Positions 1 through 8,423 of a stretch of 64,000 nucleotides of DNA are shown here, piece after piece. A program made the translations under genes and the position numbers. Each line of letters starts with the position of its first letter. Positions within the stretch are counted from its first letter, which is position 1. This DNA is from Sutcliffiella halmapala (lineage in GTDB: Bacteria; Bacillota; Bacilli; Bacillales; Bacillaceae_I). Below the pieces are notes generated by a model. It was given only the letters and a program-made list of their open reading frames with translations. It had not been told where the DNA came from and did not search any database. The stretch is taken from the NCBI RefSeq assembly GCF_002019665.1, contig NZ_KV917375.1:2646702-2710701 (forward strand), read 5' to 3'.

Positions 1-419
1 TCATACCAAGAGTTAATGGAGCACGGTGCCTCGTATAAATGCATTTTCGATAATTGTACACCTGCTTCCACTCCAAGGTTATATTGCTCTTCTTCTGTCA
101 ACGTGTGTATAGCTTCTTTTGCATCTATGCCTTCCATATATGAGTAAACTGTATAGCAGGAATTCTGTTCTTCCACACTTCCTATTTCAATCGGTTTTGG
201 AACGTTGACATTTAAATGTCGCATATCTTTCAATAGTTTAAATTCCGCTTTCTTCTTTACATACCTTTGCATATCACTTACTCGTAGTAAAAACTTATTT
301 TCATCTAGAGTAAACACATACTTCGTATCGGACGAATAACCTTTTGTTATTTTTTCAAGTGGAGAGGCATTTTGAAGAAGTTTTACTTTTTCTTGAAGAA
401 GTTGAATAAGCTCTGTCAT
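1..419 (-). CDS. Aminoglycoside phosphotransferase-like kinase, N-terminal part (cut by window edge)
   Basis: This is an open frame of about 139 codons from an ATG at 419, with no stop before the window edge, so only the N-terminal lobe is visible. The readable protein has a glycine-rich loop region (ITKGYSSDTKYVF), a beta-strand FLLRVSD and the hinge-like YSYMEGIDAKEAI, followed by GVEAGVQLSKMH. This is the pattern of the APH/choline kinase-like fold, which phosphorylates small molecules with ATP or GTP. The same blocks occur in the intact gene at 20841-21758, so the two are paralogs. The catalytic loop lies outside the window and the substrate cannot be named. The start is supported by in-frame homology; an AGGA-like site (GGAGGACAACGAT) precedes it. 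Confidence 0.8.
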   Translation of the reverse strand, partial: MTELIQLLQEKVKLLQNASPLEKITKGYSSDTKYVFTLDENKFLLRVSDMQRYVKKKAEFKLLKDMRHLNVNVPKPIEIGSVEEQNSCYTVYSYMEGIDAKEAIHTLTEEEQYNLGVEAGVQLSKMHLYEAPCSINSWY

Positions 420-450
420 GTATCGTTGTCCTCCATGCTTTCCATCTTTT

Positions 451-879
451 CTATAACACTAGGTCTTTTTTTAAATAATAGTGCTTATAATCTCTCCCAA
501 CATTGTCAAGGACTCCGAATACTTCATACCCATGTTTTTTGTAAAAATCTAATGCTTGGAAGCTTAGCGTATCCACCTTGATAAAGTCACAGTTCTTCTC
601 TTTAGCTATCTTTTCTATTTCCAATAATAGTTTAGAACCATAGCCTAGGTGCCTTATGTCTTCTTCTACCATTAACGTGTGAATCTCTAACCAATTCCAA
701 CAAATTTCACCTAATATTCCTCCATGAATCTTGCCGCTCTCGTCCTTAATAATTAAACTAATTTCTTCATATCTACCTCTAAGATCTACGGGGAAATGCT
801 TTAAGTTGTATTCATACAATAGATTATTAATATAGTTTTTTTCCTTTGTATCTATTGCTTTCGTAATTTCGAAATCCAT
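451..879 (-). CDS. GNAT family N-acetyltransferase
   Basis: A 142-residue protein of the GCN5-related acetyltransferase family, which moves acetyl from acetyl-CoA to an amine. The acetyl-CoA site is seen as VEEDIRHLGYGSKLL (R/Q-x-x-G-x-G/A type loop), followed by the usual helix and the ALDFYKKHGYEVFG segment at the C terminus. I chose the ATG at 879 rather than an upstream in-frame ATG because AAGGAGAGA lies about 8-10 bases before it. It sits 12 bases downstream of the 5' end of nothing else coding on this strand and is likely transcribed with, or just after, the phosphatase at 922-1746. The substrate is unknown; resistance or detoxification is possible but is only a guess from family and neighbours. 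Confidence 0.88.
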   Translation of the reverse strand: MDFEITKAIDTKEKNYINNLLYEYNLKHFPVDLRGRYEEISLIIKDESGKIHGGILGEICWNWLEIHTLMVEEDIRHLGYGSKLLLEIEKIAKEKNCDFIKVDTLSFQALDFYKKHGYEVFGVLDNVGRDYKHYYLKKDLVL

Positions 880-921
880 AATGCCATCTCTCCTTATGCA
901 ATGTTCCATCTGTTTTCCTAG

Positions 922-1746
922 TTAGGCAATTTCCGTTGATACATTGGAATGCCTTAACCCCTCATTTATGACTTGCAAGAAATACTCTTTATTGTCTGGA
1001 TGACAAGCAATTAAGTAAGGCTCGTTGCTCATACCTGTAAAGTCATTCCCTTGAAAATCAATGACAATTCCTCCTGCTTCTTTAACCATGAGTATTCCTG
1101 AATATAAGTCATCGCCTTCAGAATTATATAAGATAATACCGTCAATCTCACCTTTAGCTAACATGCACCACTGTAGAGTTGGCGCCCAAAGTCTCATCAT
1201 CCTCTTACAATTCACATCGATATACTGCCTTAGTTTTACCGCTTTTTCTTCATTTTGAACCTGATGCCCTTGTATCCAAGCAATAGTGAATTTTTTTGGA
1301 TTCTCCTTCTTTTTAATTTGTAATGATCTTTCATTACAGTAGGAGCCCCCATTTAAACTAGATATATATAACCGATTTACCATTGGCTCATAAATAACGC
1401 CAAGTACTGGTTCTTGTTTATACAAAAGTGTGATGGAGGATGAAAAGACGGGTAACCCGATTGCAAAATTATTCGTTCCATCTAATGGGTCTATTTGCCA
1501 TAGCCATTCACTTTTTATTCCGTTATCCCCCGCTTCTTCACTATGTATTTGATGATCAGGAAATACCCTACTTATTTCATTCAAGATTACCTCTTCGGCT
1601 AAAAGATCCACTTCCGTAATGACATCCCCATAATCATCTTTTTCTTCCAAACTAGTAAAATGATCAAATCTTTCTTTAGCGATATTCCCTGCTTCTAAAA
1701 TTACTTTGATTGCTACTTCCTTCGCTTTGTTCAAAATAATATCCAT
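922..1746 (-). CDS. Inositol monophosphatase family phosphatase
   Basis: A 274-residue protein, the usual length for the SuhB/inositol-1-monophosphatase family of Mg-dependent, Li-sensitive sugar phosphatases. The metal ligands are visible: Glu70-Glu71 in HSEEAGD, and the signature IDPLDGTNNF with Asp86, Asp89, Gly90 and Thr91. The second signature, normally W-D-x-A-x-G, is replaced by GDDLYSGIL near residue 211, so Asp212 or Asp213 probably serves as the third metal-binding acid. Known substrates in the family include myo-inositol phosphates, 3'-phosphoadenosine phosphate and other small phosphoesters; which one applies here cannot be told. The B. subtilis relative YktC is encoded elsewhere, so this may be a second, divergent copy. 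Confidence 0.9.
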   Translation of the reverse strand: MDIILNKAKEVAIKVILEAGNIAKERFDHFTSLEEKDDYGDVITEVDLLAEEVILNEISRVFPDHQIHSEEAGDNGIKSEWLWQIDPLDGTNNFAIGLPVFSSSITLLYKQEPVLGVIYEPMVNRLYISSLNGGSYCNERSLQIKKKENPKKFTIAWIQGHQVQNEEKAVKLRQYIDVNCKRMMRLWAPTLQWCMLAKGEIDGIILYNSEGDDLYSGILMVKEAGGIVIDFQGNDFTGMSNEPYLIACHPDNKEYFLQVINEGLRHSNVSTEIA

Positions 1747-1808
1747 AGTAACCGCCTTTTTATAATAATTTTTATCTACACGTCTTAGATTATAAATATA
1801 GTACTGTT

Positions 1809-2303
1809 TTATTTATTAAGGTTAACAGCTTGTGTTAGTATTTCTTGTAAGATTTCGTTCCAACTATGGTGATAATTTAGAATTTCATCAGGGTTTACAA
1901 AGATTCTTTGCGCTGACTCAAACTCACCTTGAAAATCATTTATTTGCTTTATATCCATTCGATAGAATACTTGATACCCCACTTTCGGATATGAACTATT
2001 TTCATCCCATTTAGGATTATCGTTGTGATCGACGATAGTAAACCCAAGAAGTTGGCAATCTCCATTGACATAGCCTTCTTCCATTGCTTCACGCTTACAA
2101 CATTCCTCTGGAGTTTCTTCTGATTCAATGTGACCTCCTGGAATATCCCACCCTCTATGATTTAAGTTTACCAATAATAGTTTGTCTTCTACAAAACAGA
2201 AGCCATGGACACTTGTAATCAAGTTCCTTGTAGGAAGTTGTATATCCTGTTTCCAAGTTAATTTAACCTTGGCTTCTCCCCATTTTACGTAGGTGGTAGT
2301 CAT
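1809..2303 (-). CDS. Nudix hydrolase
   Basis: A 164-residue MutT/Nudix protein that hydrolyses a nucleoside diphosphate linked to another group. The Nudix box is readable as WDIPGGHIESEE followed by CCKREAMEEGYV; the catalytic REAxEE core is intact, but the glycine normally found two residues after the second Glu is a Tyr. The N terminus carries an extra 30-residue beta region with a tryptophan (LTWKQDIQLPTR), a feature of some Bacillus Nudix proteins active on unusual nucleotides. The start is the ATG at 2303. It is one of three intact Nudix genes in the left third of the window. The substrate is not predictable from sequence. Confidence 0.9.
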   Translation of the reverse strand: MTTTYVKWGEAKVKLTWKQDIQLPTRNLITSVHGFCFVEDKLLLVNLNHRGWDIPGGHIESEETPEECCKREAMEEGYVNGDCQLLGFTIVDHNDNPKWDENSSYPKVGYQVFYRMDIKQINDFQGEFESAQRIFVNPDEILNYHHSWNEILQEILTQAVNLNK

Positions 2304-2368
2304 TTGTTATTTATCCTCTCAATTTTGATGACGATTCACTATTCAGTTTGACAAAGCACGTACAATTA

Positions 2369-2557
2369 TCACAGAAATTTAAGACTTAAACCGAAGTAAA
2401 CTATACTAGAGACTATTAAGAATCCTGAGAAGAAAATAATTTTGTTTAGCTTTGACCAATTTCTCATCCAGCCCCATCTCTTTCGGTCCGTATCAAACCA
2501 ATAGAAATCAATAATTACAGTTAAAACAATAAGTAGAAAGATAACGAAAGAACCCAT
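2369..2557 (-). CDS. Small membrane protein of unknown function
   Basis: A 62-residue protein with two hydrophobic helices (about residues 3-19 and 41-58) joined by a charged, tryptophan-rich loop (FDTDRKRWGWMRNWSKLNK). I do not recognise the family. An AGGAGG-type ribosome site (AAGGAGGTTTCAC) precedes the ATG at 2557, which makes a real gene likely. It may be cotranscribed with nothing: the Nudix gene start at 2303 lies 65 bases downstream with its own RBS. Confidence 0.6.
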   Translation of the reverse strand: MGSFVIFLLIVLTVIIDFYWFDTDRKRWGWMRNWSKLNKIIFFSGFLIVSSIVYFGLSLKFL

Positions 2558-2847
2558 AAGTGAAACCTCCTTATTCTTACTACAATATATGTATAAAGAT
2601 TAAAACGCAGTCTTATCGAACTATTACAAGAATACTTTGATTCTATTTCATTCCTGAACAACACTTACAGTTATATATCAAATATTCACATAATTACCAC
2701 TATAATTTTACCACAATAATCCATATAGGAAGCTGTTTTCCCTAAAACTTTACTATTAATTGCAAATGAATCGTAAAAAGGTATTTAAGAATATTTGTGG
2801 AATATTCTTATGTACTGTCTTGAAGGATTTTAAATAGGAGTTGTTTT

Positions 2848-3228
2848 ATGAAGAAAGTGTTAGTTGGAATCGGATTAATATTTATATTTGTTGGAGTATT
2901 CGTATTCCACAACAAACTCTACTATCCTCCACTCCCAATAGAAAATGTGAGCAAAAAAGAGGTTATCGAAAAATTAAATAATTCTGAGCAACAAATCGTT
3001 AAATTATCAAACGAAAACAGTCTAGAGTGGCATATAATAACCAAACGAGACCAGTCCGCAGCCAATGAAATTATCAAAAACATGGTAAGTCAAAATGGTT
3101 GGATATTCAAACAACAAGATGGTAGTGGACTCTTCTTTGAAAAAAAAGGTGAAAATTTGATAGTAACGACACAAAAATGGACAGCTAACTATGTGTTAGT
3201 TAAAATCCCAACCATTATTAACGAATAA
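2848..3228 (+). CDS. Membrane-anchored or secreted protein of unknown function
   Basis: A 126-residue protein with an N-terminal hydrophobic helix (about residues 4-20, after MKK), followed by a polar domain that ends in beta-rich segments (ENLIVTTQKWTANYVLVKIP). The helix could be an uncleaved signal anchor; no lipobox or clear signal peptidase site is seen. A GGAG ribosome site lies before the ATG and a good rho-independent terminator begins at the stop codon, so this is a monocistronic gene. It is one of few plus-strand genes in the left region. No family was recognised. Confidence 0.7.
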   Translation: MKKVLVGIGLIFIFVGVFVFHNKLYYPPLPIENVSKKEVIEKLNNSEQQIVKLSNENSLEWHIITKRDQSAANEIIKNMVSQNGWIFKQQDGSGLFFEKKGENLIVTTQKWTANYVLVKIPTIINE

Positions 3229-3267
3229 AATAGGTTTGCTCTCTAATAAAGAGACATGCCTATTTTT
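3227..3267 (+). terminator. Intrinsic terminator of the 2848-3228 gene
   Basis: The arms AAAATAGG and CCTATTTT enclose a second paired section (TCTCT/AGAGA), followed by T-rich sequence. It overlaps the stop codon. Confidence 0.75.
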
Positions 3268-3366
3268 ATATTTTCAATAAACAACCTTAAAGGTGAACAG
3301 AGCCATGTACGAAAATAGAAATTTGGAAGGAATCATAATTTGGCGTTACAAGGAAGGAGCAATTAT

Positions 3367-3891
3367 ATGAATTTCACTCTGAAAGAAGCAATGGAGATTT
3401 TGGAGCGCACACCTAAAACATTGGAGAGTTTTCTATCAGGATTATCAGATGGATGGCTGCAAAGCAATGAAGGTGAAGGAACTTGGAATGCTGCAGAAGT
3501 AGTGGAACATTTGATTGAAGCAGAAAGAAATAATTGGATTCCGAGATTAGAACTAATCCTACAAGAAAGGTTGGATAAGCCATTCCCTGTATTCGATCGT
3601 TTTGCACATTTAAATAGTGCTACTGAAAAATCCATAGAACAAACGCTGCTGGACTTTAAAACGATTCGCGCACAAAATATCATGCTACTAAAGGAACGAA
3701 TCAAACCTGATGTCCATTTGGAATTGACAGGTTTACATCCTGAATTCGGTGACGTGAAGCTGAGGGAATTGCCTTCTACTTGGGTCGTGCATGATTTCAC
3801 CCACATTTCCCAAATAGTTCGAGTAATGGCCAAGAGATATAGTAGCGACGTCGGTCCTTGGCAAGCATATTTAAGTATTTTGAATAAGTAA
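3367..3891 (+). CDS. DinB family protein
   Basis: A 174-residue DinB/DUF664-type four-helix-bundle protein. The three histidines that bind a metal in this fold are visible: one in VVEHLIEAERNNW near residue 45 and two in VVHDFTHISQIVRVM near residues 138-142. Family members are metal-dependent enzymes, including thiol transferases such as bacillithiol S-transferases, or proteins of unknown action; the name comes from DNA-damage-inducible relatives and does not imply repair. The start is the ATG at 3367, preceded at 7-8 bases by GGAAGGAG; the upstream in-frame TTG at 3340 has no ribosome site. It is followed by a bidirectional terminator at 3901-3945. Confidence 0.88.
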   Translation: MNFTLKEAMEILERTPKTLESFLSGLSDGWLQSNEGEGTWNAAEVVEHLIEAERNNWIPRLELILQERLDKPFPVFDRFAHLNSATEKSIEQTLLDFKTIRAQNIMLLKERIKPDVHLELTGLHPEFGDVKLRELPSTWVVHDFTHISQIVRVMAKRYSSDVGPWQAYLSILNK

Positions 3892-3900
3892 GGATAAATT

Positions 3901-3945
3901 AAAAGATCAAAACCTAGTTATTTGAGTAGTGGTTTTGGTCTTTTT
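3901..3945 (+). terminator. Intrinsic terminator after the DinB gene
   Basis: AAAAGATCAAAACC pairs with GGTTTTGGTCTTTT, with A and T runs on the two sides. It can serve the DinB gene on the plus strand and the convergent coiled-coil gene on the minus strand. Confidence 0.8.
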
Positions 3946-3975
3946 ATGGAGTCGTTTCAAAATAACAATGATAGC

Positions 3976-4455
3976 TTAATTACTATTTTTTGTTTTTAAA
4001 ATGTACAGTTCTTTTTCAAGTTTGTTTACCTTATCAACAACAAAATTGACTTCCGTAATTCTGGCTTCAGTAGAGAGTTCAAACTGCCCACCTATACCAT
4101 CTAGTTTCGCATCGACGGAATCAAATCGACTATGCATTTTTAATTTCACATCAATAATTTCGGATTTTACATCACTAACATCAGTTGTCAAGTCACTTAC
4201 ATTGGTTTTCAATTCACCAACATCGATTGTCAAGTCACTTACATTTGTCTTCAATTCACTAATATCGGTTGTCAGGTCACTTACATTGGTTTTCAATTCA
4301 CCAACATCGGTTGTCAGGTCACTTACATTGGTTTTCAATTCACCAACATCTGTTGTTAGGTCACTTACATTTGTTTTCAATTCACTAACTTCTGATTTTA
4401 AATCTTTCAAATCATTACTCATTAAAGTGAGTAAATTGATCATCTGTTTCTCCAT
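3976..4455 (-). CDS. Coiled-coil protein with five 14-residue repeats
   Basis: A 159-residue protein made almost wholly of heptads. After an N-terminal helix (INLLTLMSNDLKDLKSEV) come five near-perfect copies of a 14-residue, two-heptad unit (LKTNVSDLTTDVGE), then a variable helix ending in VDKVNKLEKELYILK. Leu, Val and Leu occupy the a/d positions, so a parallel trimer or dimer rod is likely. There is no signal peptide or membrane helix, so it should be cytoplasmic. GAGGTGATGAA before the ATG at 4455 is a good ribosome site. Similar heptad-repeat proteins in Bacillus genomes and phages have no assigned function; I do not propose one. Confidence 0.75.
   Translation of the reverse strand: MEKQMINLLTLMSNDLKDLKSEVSELKTNVSDLTTDVGELKTNVSDLTTDVGELKTNVSDLTTDISELKTNVSDLTIDVGELKTNVSDLTTDVSDVKSEIIDVKLKMHSRFDSVDAKLDGIGGQFELSTEARITEVNFVVDKVNKLEKELYILKTKNSN
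4192..4401 (-). repeat. In-gene tandem repeat, 42 bp x 5
   Basis: The motif GTCACTTACATT recurs at 4192, 4234, 4276, 4318 and 4360, an exact 42-base period. Each unit codes for two heptads of the coiled-coil protein. Units differ at only a few bases. Confidence 0.95.
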
Positions 4456-4601
4456 TTCATCACCTCAAGATTATTATAAATGAATTTTCTTATACCTACA
4501 TCCTAATTTAAACAACCTCACAAAAGCAATAATGCTATTTTCTTGAATTAGCTTAACATAAAGGAGAAAATGTTGTTTTTGCCTCTACCAAAAAGGAAAA
4601 A

Positions 4602-4633
4602 AAACAGCATTTCTCCATGGAAAAATACTGTTT
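4602..4633 (-). terminator. Intrinsic terminator of the first sigma/anti-sigma operon
   Basis: On the minus strand AAACAGTATTT and AAATGCTGTTT pair around a TTCCATGGAG loop and are followed by a run of nine T. It lies just after the DUF4179 gene. Confidence 0.8.
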
Positions 4634-4642
4634 ACAAATTTA

Positions 4643-5932
4643 TTAATGAATCGGTATTTCAATTACTATATCATAACTCTTCATAAAGTGTATACCATCA
4701 ATAAGCAAAGTCTCTGGCTCTACTTTTGTATCAAATAATAAGGTACGCTCCTTCATTTCCTTCCCATTTTCTTGCTTCACATCATGCTGATTAACAATCG
4801 TACGGAGAGGGATGATTTCATTTTGTACTTCTATCGATACACCGTCTAGCATGACATCATGACCCGTTGCAACAGTCATTTCCACACCATCTGATGTAGC
4901 TTTCACTTCTTTTATATATAGTTCTTTTCCGTCAAGTATAATAGGTTTATTTGTAACAGAAAGAAGTGAAATCTTTTCATCAAGCTCCTGATAGCCAACA
5001 AATTCATTCACAACTAGCTCCAATGAATCTATATTTTTCGGTAGAGCATCATAATTAATGTCAAATTCCACCCCAGTAAAAGAGGATCGAATACCTGCAC
5101 CAAATCCATCGATTGGCTTACCATTCGCTCGTAGCTCTATGTCATCTAATGGAAGGTTTACTCGGTCATAGTTTTCTACATTTAGCTTACCATGGATGAC
5201 AGTCATCGTTGGTGTTGCAGTAATCGAACGGAATGTAATGGTTCCTTTATCTACCTTTACTTTTTTCTTTATAGTCTGTTTTAACTCGGTTTGCATCGCT
5301 TTATTTGGATTATACGAGAACGATAAAGTCCCTTCCGTTGCTTGGTTGTTATTGATGTGTTGCATAAATTTTAAAGATAATTTTTTCGAAAAAGGACTAA
5401 CTGGCTCAAAGGCCATATTCCCCTTTAGCTCGGTGCCTTCCTCATTCATCATGTAGGTACCACCTACTGAATAGGAGTTCGTTAAAAATCCAGTCAATCT
5501 TGTTAATCTAAAATGTTCAATCGTTTGCTCTGGGATTCCTTTTGAATTAGTTAATGTGTAGTACATCAATAACTGATTCTCATCCGCCATAATTCCATTA
5601 ACAGTAAAGGTAGTCCCATCCTCTAACTGCACTCGCTTTTCAACACTCTGCCCCAGTCCTTCTTCATTAAGCTTAATTAATGTATCTGCCATCAGTTCCT
5701 CAAAACCAAATAACTTTTTTCCATAGAAAGCAACTGCATTATATTGATAGCCAACTAGCGCGATTACAAATATCGCAACCGTCACAAGCTTCCAAATTAT
5801 CTTGGATGGCTGCTTCTTCTTTGGAGGGCTCGAACGTAAGGCATTTCTTAATCTACTTTCCAACTCATCTGGTGCTGTCATTGAATCTAAACGTTGCTTT
5901 TCTTTTGCTAGCCGTTTCTCCACATTATTCAT
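4643..5932 (-). CDS. DUF4179 membrane protein, probable anti-sigma factor
   Basis: A protein of 429 residues from the ATG at 5932. A charged cytoplasmic N terminus (about 40 residues, NNVEKRLAKEKQRLDSM) is followed by one membrane helix (IIWKLVTVAIFVIALVGYQY) and a long extracellular beta-rich region whose first part (YGKKLFGFEELMADTLIKLNEEGLG onward) matches the DUF4179 pattern. Proteins of this build are regularly encoded right after ECF sigma genes and are taken to be their membrane anti-sigma factors. Here the start overlaps the sigma gene by eight bases, which implies translational coupling. I prefer 5932 over the ATG at 5947 because the GGGGGTGATG ribosome site lies between them. No zinc-finger ASD motif is seen in the N terminus. 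Confidence 0.8.
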   Translation of the reverse strand: MNNVEKRLAKEKQRLDSMTAPDELESRLRNALRSSPPKKKQPSKIIWKLVTVAIFVIALVGYQYNAVAFYGKKLFGFEELMADTLIKLNEEGLGQSVEKRVQLEDGTTFTVNGIMADENQLLMYYTLTNSKGIPEQTIEHFRLTRLTGFLTNSYSVGGTYMMNEEGTELKGNMAFEPVSPFSKKLSLKFMQHINNNQATEGTLSFSYNPNKAMQTELKQTIKKKVKVDKGTITFRSITATPTMTVIHGKLNVENYDRVNLPLDDIELRANGKPIDGFGAGIRSSFTGVEFDINYDALPKNIDSLELVVNEFVGYQELDEKISLLSVTNKPIILDGKELYIKEVKATSDGVEMTVATGHDVMLDGVSIEVQNEIIPLRTIVNQHDVKQENGKEMKERTLLFDTKVEPETLLIDGIHFMKSYDIVIEIPIH

Positions 5933-6473
5933 CCACATCACCCCCATAATGCTCTCTTAGCTTTTTCAGCCCTTGAAAAACCCTTGATTTTACAGTACCA
6001 ATCGACACGTTAGTCACATCTGCAATTGTTTGATAATCTAAATCATGAAAATACTTTAATTGAATCGCTTCCTTTTGCTGGTCATTTAAACATAACAATA
6101 GCTCCTGCATATCTATTTTCTGCTCACTAGTTACATATGGATCTGATGTGGTGATGGCACTCGCTAGCTCTACTTCATTTGTAGCAGTCCAATCTTCAAT
6201 AAACACGAGCTTTTGTTTCTTTCGAAGTAGCGATTTACAACTATTCACTAAAATCGTTTTGCTCCAGCTATAAAAGGCTTCTTCTTTCTGAAGTTGCTCC
6301 ATATTTTCATATACCTTTACAATCATATCTTCCATTGCATCCATCGCATCATGAGAATTCCCCATATAAGTGAAAGCAAGTCTATAATAGGCATCCTTTT
6401 CCGCCATTATTAATTGCAGAATTGCTTCTTTACTCCCCTTTTTCGCCTTTTTCACTAAACGCGCCACATTCAT
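5925..6473 (-). CDS. ECF-type RNA polymerase sigma factor
   Basis: A 182-residue group IV sigma factor. Region 2 lies at about residues 10-85 (YYRLAFTYMGNSHDAMDAMEDMIVKVYENM and FYSWSKTILVNSCKSLLRK) and region 4, with its helix-turn-helix, near the C terminus (LDYQTIADVTNVSIGTVKSRVFQGLKKLRE). It would direct RNA polymerase to a small regulon in response to an envelope or other external signal held by the DUF4179 partner, whose gene overlaps its end. AGAGGTGA five bases before the ATG at 6473 sets the start. No ECF-type autoregulatory promoter could be seen upstream; the gene may be driven by a housekeeping promoter. Confidence 0.88.
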   Translation of the reverse strand: MNVARLVKKAKKGSKEAILQLIMAEKDAYYRLAFTYMGNSHDAMDAMEDMIVKVYENMEQLQKEEAFYSWSKTILVNSCKSLLRKKQKLVFIEDWTATNEVELASAITTSDPYVTSEQKIDMQELLLCLNDQQKEAIQLKYFHDLDYQTIADVTNVSIGTVKSRVFQGLKKLREHYGGDVDE

Positions 6474-6611
6474 CCCTTCACCTCTCTGCATATAAGAGTA
6501 TTGAGAACTCAAAAAAGTTCATTTATTATTGAAAAAAATTCATTAATTCATTTAAGATCAAATTTTGACTATGACATTGTAAATATGGAGTATTCATTTT
6601 CCACATAAAAA

Positions 6612-6646
6612 CAATCCAAAATGTATAAATCTTGCACATTTTGGAT
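6612..6646 (-). terminator. Intrinsic terminator of the second sigma/anti-sigma operon
   Basis: ATCCAAAATGT pairs with ACATTTTGGAT around an 11-base loop. On the minus strand it is followed by TGTTTTTATG. It lies just after the 6666-7874 gene. Confidence 0.85.
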
Positions 6647-6665
6647 AAATACCCATATCATGTTT

Positions 6666-7874
6666 TTATGGAATATAAATTTCAGAGATAAAGAAAACTT
6701 CACCATCATTTTCATATATTTGTAGTAACCCCATTATCGCTCCATTGATGATTATTTCATCCCAATCCATCTGAATTAAAAAGGATGGATCTTTTAATAA
6801 GTAAATAGGTATATCTTTCCCAACATTTATTATTGTACCTCCCTCCGACTCCTCCAAGCGAAAACCATTTGGGGTGTTTGGGTCCGATACTTTTTCCGTA
6901 TAGGTAATTTCTAATTTCAATTTATCTCCGTTTATCGTTGCATGATTCAATCTCGCAGTTCGGGAGCTCAATGTAGAAATATCAATGGATAGCTCCTCTT
7001 CACTTGATTGGTCAAAATATATTTTCTTATACACAAGAACTTGTTCATCCTCCCAGCTTCGTGGAACATAATAATAGTCTATAGAAGCAGGTAAAACTGT
7101 CTTCATATTATTACTGGTTACATCGTAAATGGCTAAATCAGCTGCTCCCATTTCTTTTTCAATTTCAGGAATGATTGCCGGATTAACTACACTCATTGCA
7201 ATACGGGTCGAATCTGATGACCACACAGGCTGGGAAAAGAGTGACAATTGCCCAACAATAGACAAGGAATCACTGGAAACAACATACCCCCATTGAACAC
7301 TGGGAGTTCCTGCTGAAATAACGACTTTCTGACTGTCAGGTGACCAATAAAATGCTGTAATTGGAAGTACTAAATCATTTACCTCTTTAACGCTTTTTGG
7401 CTCGGGTTCACCTACTTGCCAAATATACAGTTGGCCGTGATCACTTTCTTTCGTAACTGTTGTAAAAGCAACATGACTATTTTTGGGTGACCATTCATAT
7501 AACACGATGTTAGCGTCGTTTAACACAGCTTGGATTCCTTCTTGGGTAGTATTCTCCGCTTTCAAAACGATTTCTTCCTTATCTTCCTCCCTATTATCAA
7601 TTGCTGGTTGAATTACCGAATCCTTTCCTTCATTTGAAGATTGGAAGTCCACTATACCGCTAAAAAATAAGATGGGCAGACTGAAGACGAAAGCTACAAT
7701 AACGATAACTGCTTTATGAGTGGGAATAAAACGATACTTTGTACGCTTTTTTTCTTGCTCTACTGCCATTAGGACAAGCTGAAGGGATTCCTCATATTCC
7801 TGTTCCGTAAGATTGACTTGATTAATTTTTTGAAAGTTATGATCCATCTCCAAATTTTCAACTAATCGTTTCAC
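6666..7874 (-). CDS. Membrane protein with extracellular TolB/WD40-like repeats, probable anti-sigma factor
   Basis: A 402-residue protein with about 50 cytoplasmic residues, one membrane helix (AVIVIVAFVFSLPILFFSGI, near residues 54-73) and a large outer domain. The outer part contains repeated beta-propeller blade motifs (YEWSPKNSHVAF, YWSPDSQKVVIS, VWSSDSTRIAMS), as in TolB-like propellers. Its gene overlaps the upstream ECF sigma gene by 17 bases. The GTG at 7874 is preceded by AAGGAGG with nine-base spacing, which is far better than the site in front of the ATG ten codons later. By position and topology it is probably the anti-sigma factor of the 7858-8391 sigma, with the propeller sensing an outside signal. 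The interaction is inferred. Confidence 0.75.
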   Translation of the reverse strand: MKRLVENLEMDHNFQKINQVNLTEQEYEESLQLVLMAVEQEKKRTKYRFIPTHKAVIVIVAFVFSLPILFFSGIVDFQSSNEGKDSVIQPAIDNREEDKEEIVLKAENTTQEGIQAVLNDANIVLYEWSPKNSHVAFTTVTKESDHGQLYIWQVGEPEPKSVKEVNDLVLPITAFYWSPDSQKVVISAGTPSVQWGYVVSSDSLSIVGQLSLFSQPVWSSDSTRIAMSVVNPAIIPEIEKEMGAADLAIYDVTSNNMKTVLPASIDYYYVPRSWEDEQVLVYKKIYFDQSSEEELSIDISTLSSRTARLNHATINGDKLKLEITYTEKVSDPNTPNGFRLEESEGGTIINVGKDIPIYLLKDPSFLIQMDWDEIIINGAIMGLLQIYENDGEVFFISEIYIP

Positions 7875-8391
7875 TCGTGTAGCCCTCCTTCACCATTTGT
7901 TCGCGTAGTTCCAGTAGTCCACGATGCAGCATAGTTTTCACACGACTTTCCTTCCAATCTAAAATAATGGAAGTTTCTTTAATCGAAAACTCTTTAATTT
8001 TCCGTAAAATGATGACTTCCCGATAGTCCTTCTTCAATTTTGATAAGGCAATATAAAGCTGTTGAATATCCTCTCCTAATTCCAAAAACTCTTCTGGTGT
8101 AGATTGATGAGATTTTATAGGGGAAAAAGAATCCACAAGATAATAAATCGGGTTCTTTTTTCGCTGATAATCGATGGTTACATTACGTGCAATTCGATAC
8201 AACCAGGTTTTTGGGGAAGCCTCCCCCCTAAAGTCCTTTATGTATTTAAATGCATTAATAAACGTTTCCTGCATTAAATCCCTTGCTTGTTGACGTTCCC
8301 CAACCATTACTAAAATATACCGAAAAATTTGATTGCTATATTGCTGATACCATTCACCTATATAAAATTCCATCTGATCGGTATCTTTCAA
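7858..8391 (-). CDS. ECF-type RNA polymerase sigma factor, SigX/SigW-like
   Basis: A 177-residue ECF sigma. Region 2 is clear (YSNQIFRYILVMVGERQQARDLMQETFINAFKYI, then TWLYRIARNVTIDYQRKK) and region 4 follows (LKKDYREVIILRKIKEFSIKETSIILDWKESRVKTMLHRGLLEL). The start is a TTG at 8391 with GGGGGAG six bases before it; the first ATG, six codons in, has no ribosome site. The next gene overlaps its end and probably encodes the anti-sigma factor. An ECF-type promoter sits at 8424-8448, in line with autoregulation. It differs clearly from the sigma at 5925-6473, so these are two separate modules placed side by side rather than a recent duplication. Confidence 0.9.
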   Translation of the reverse strand: MKDTDQMEFYIGEWYQQYSNQIFRYILVMVGERQQARDLMQETFINAFKYIKDFRGEASPKTWLYRIARNVTIDYQRKKNPIYYLVDSFSPIKSHQSTPEEFLELGEDIQQLYIALSKLKKDYREVIILRKIKEFSIKETSIILDWKESRVKTMLHRGLLELREQMVKEGYTSETIS

Positions 8392-8423
8392 GCTACTCTC
8401 CCCCTTAAAAAACGTACTGTATA

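Noticed and set aside
3363-3833. Minus-strand open frame of 156 codons
   Set aside because: It lies opposite the DinB gene, whose His motifs and ribosome site are clear.
4001-4483. Plus-strand open frame of 160 codons
   Set aside because: It is the mirror of the 42-base repeats in the coiled-coil gene, which has the ribosome site and heptad pattern on the other strand.
6500-6530. GAACTTTTTTGAGTTC inverted repeat upstream of the first sigma gene as an operator or ECF promoter
   Set aside because: Arms are only five bases and no CGTA/CGTC-like -10 element is found at the required distance.
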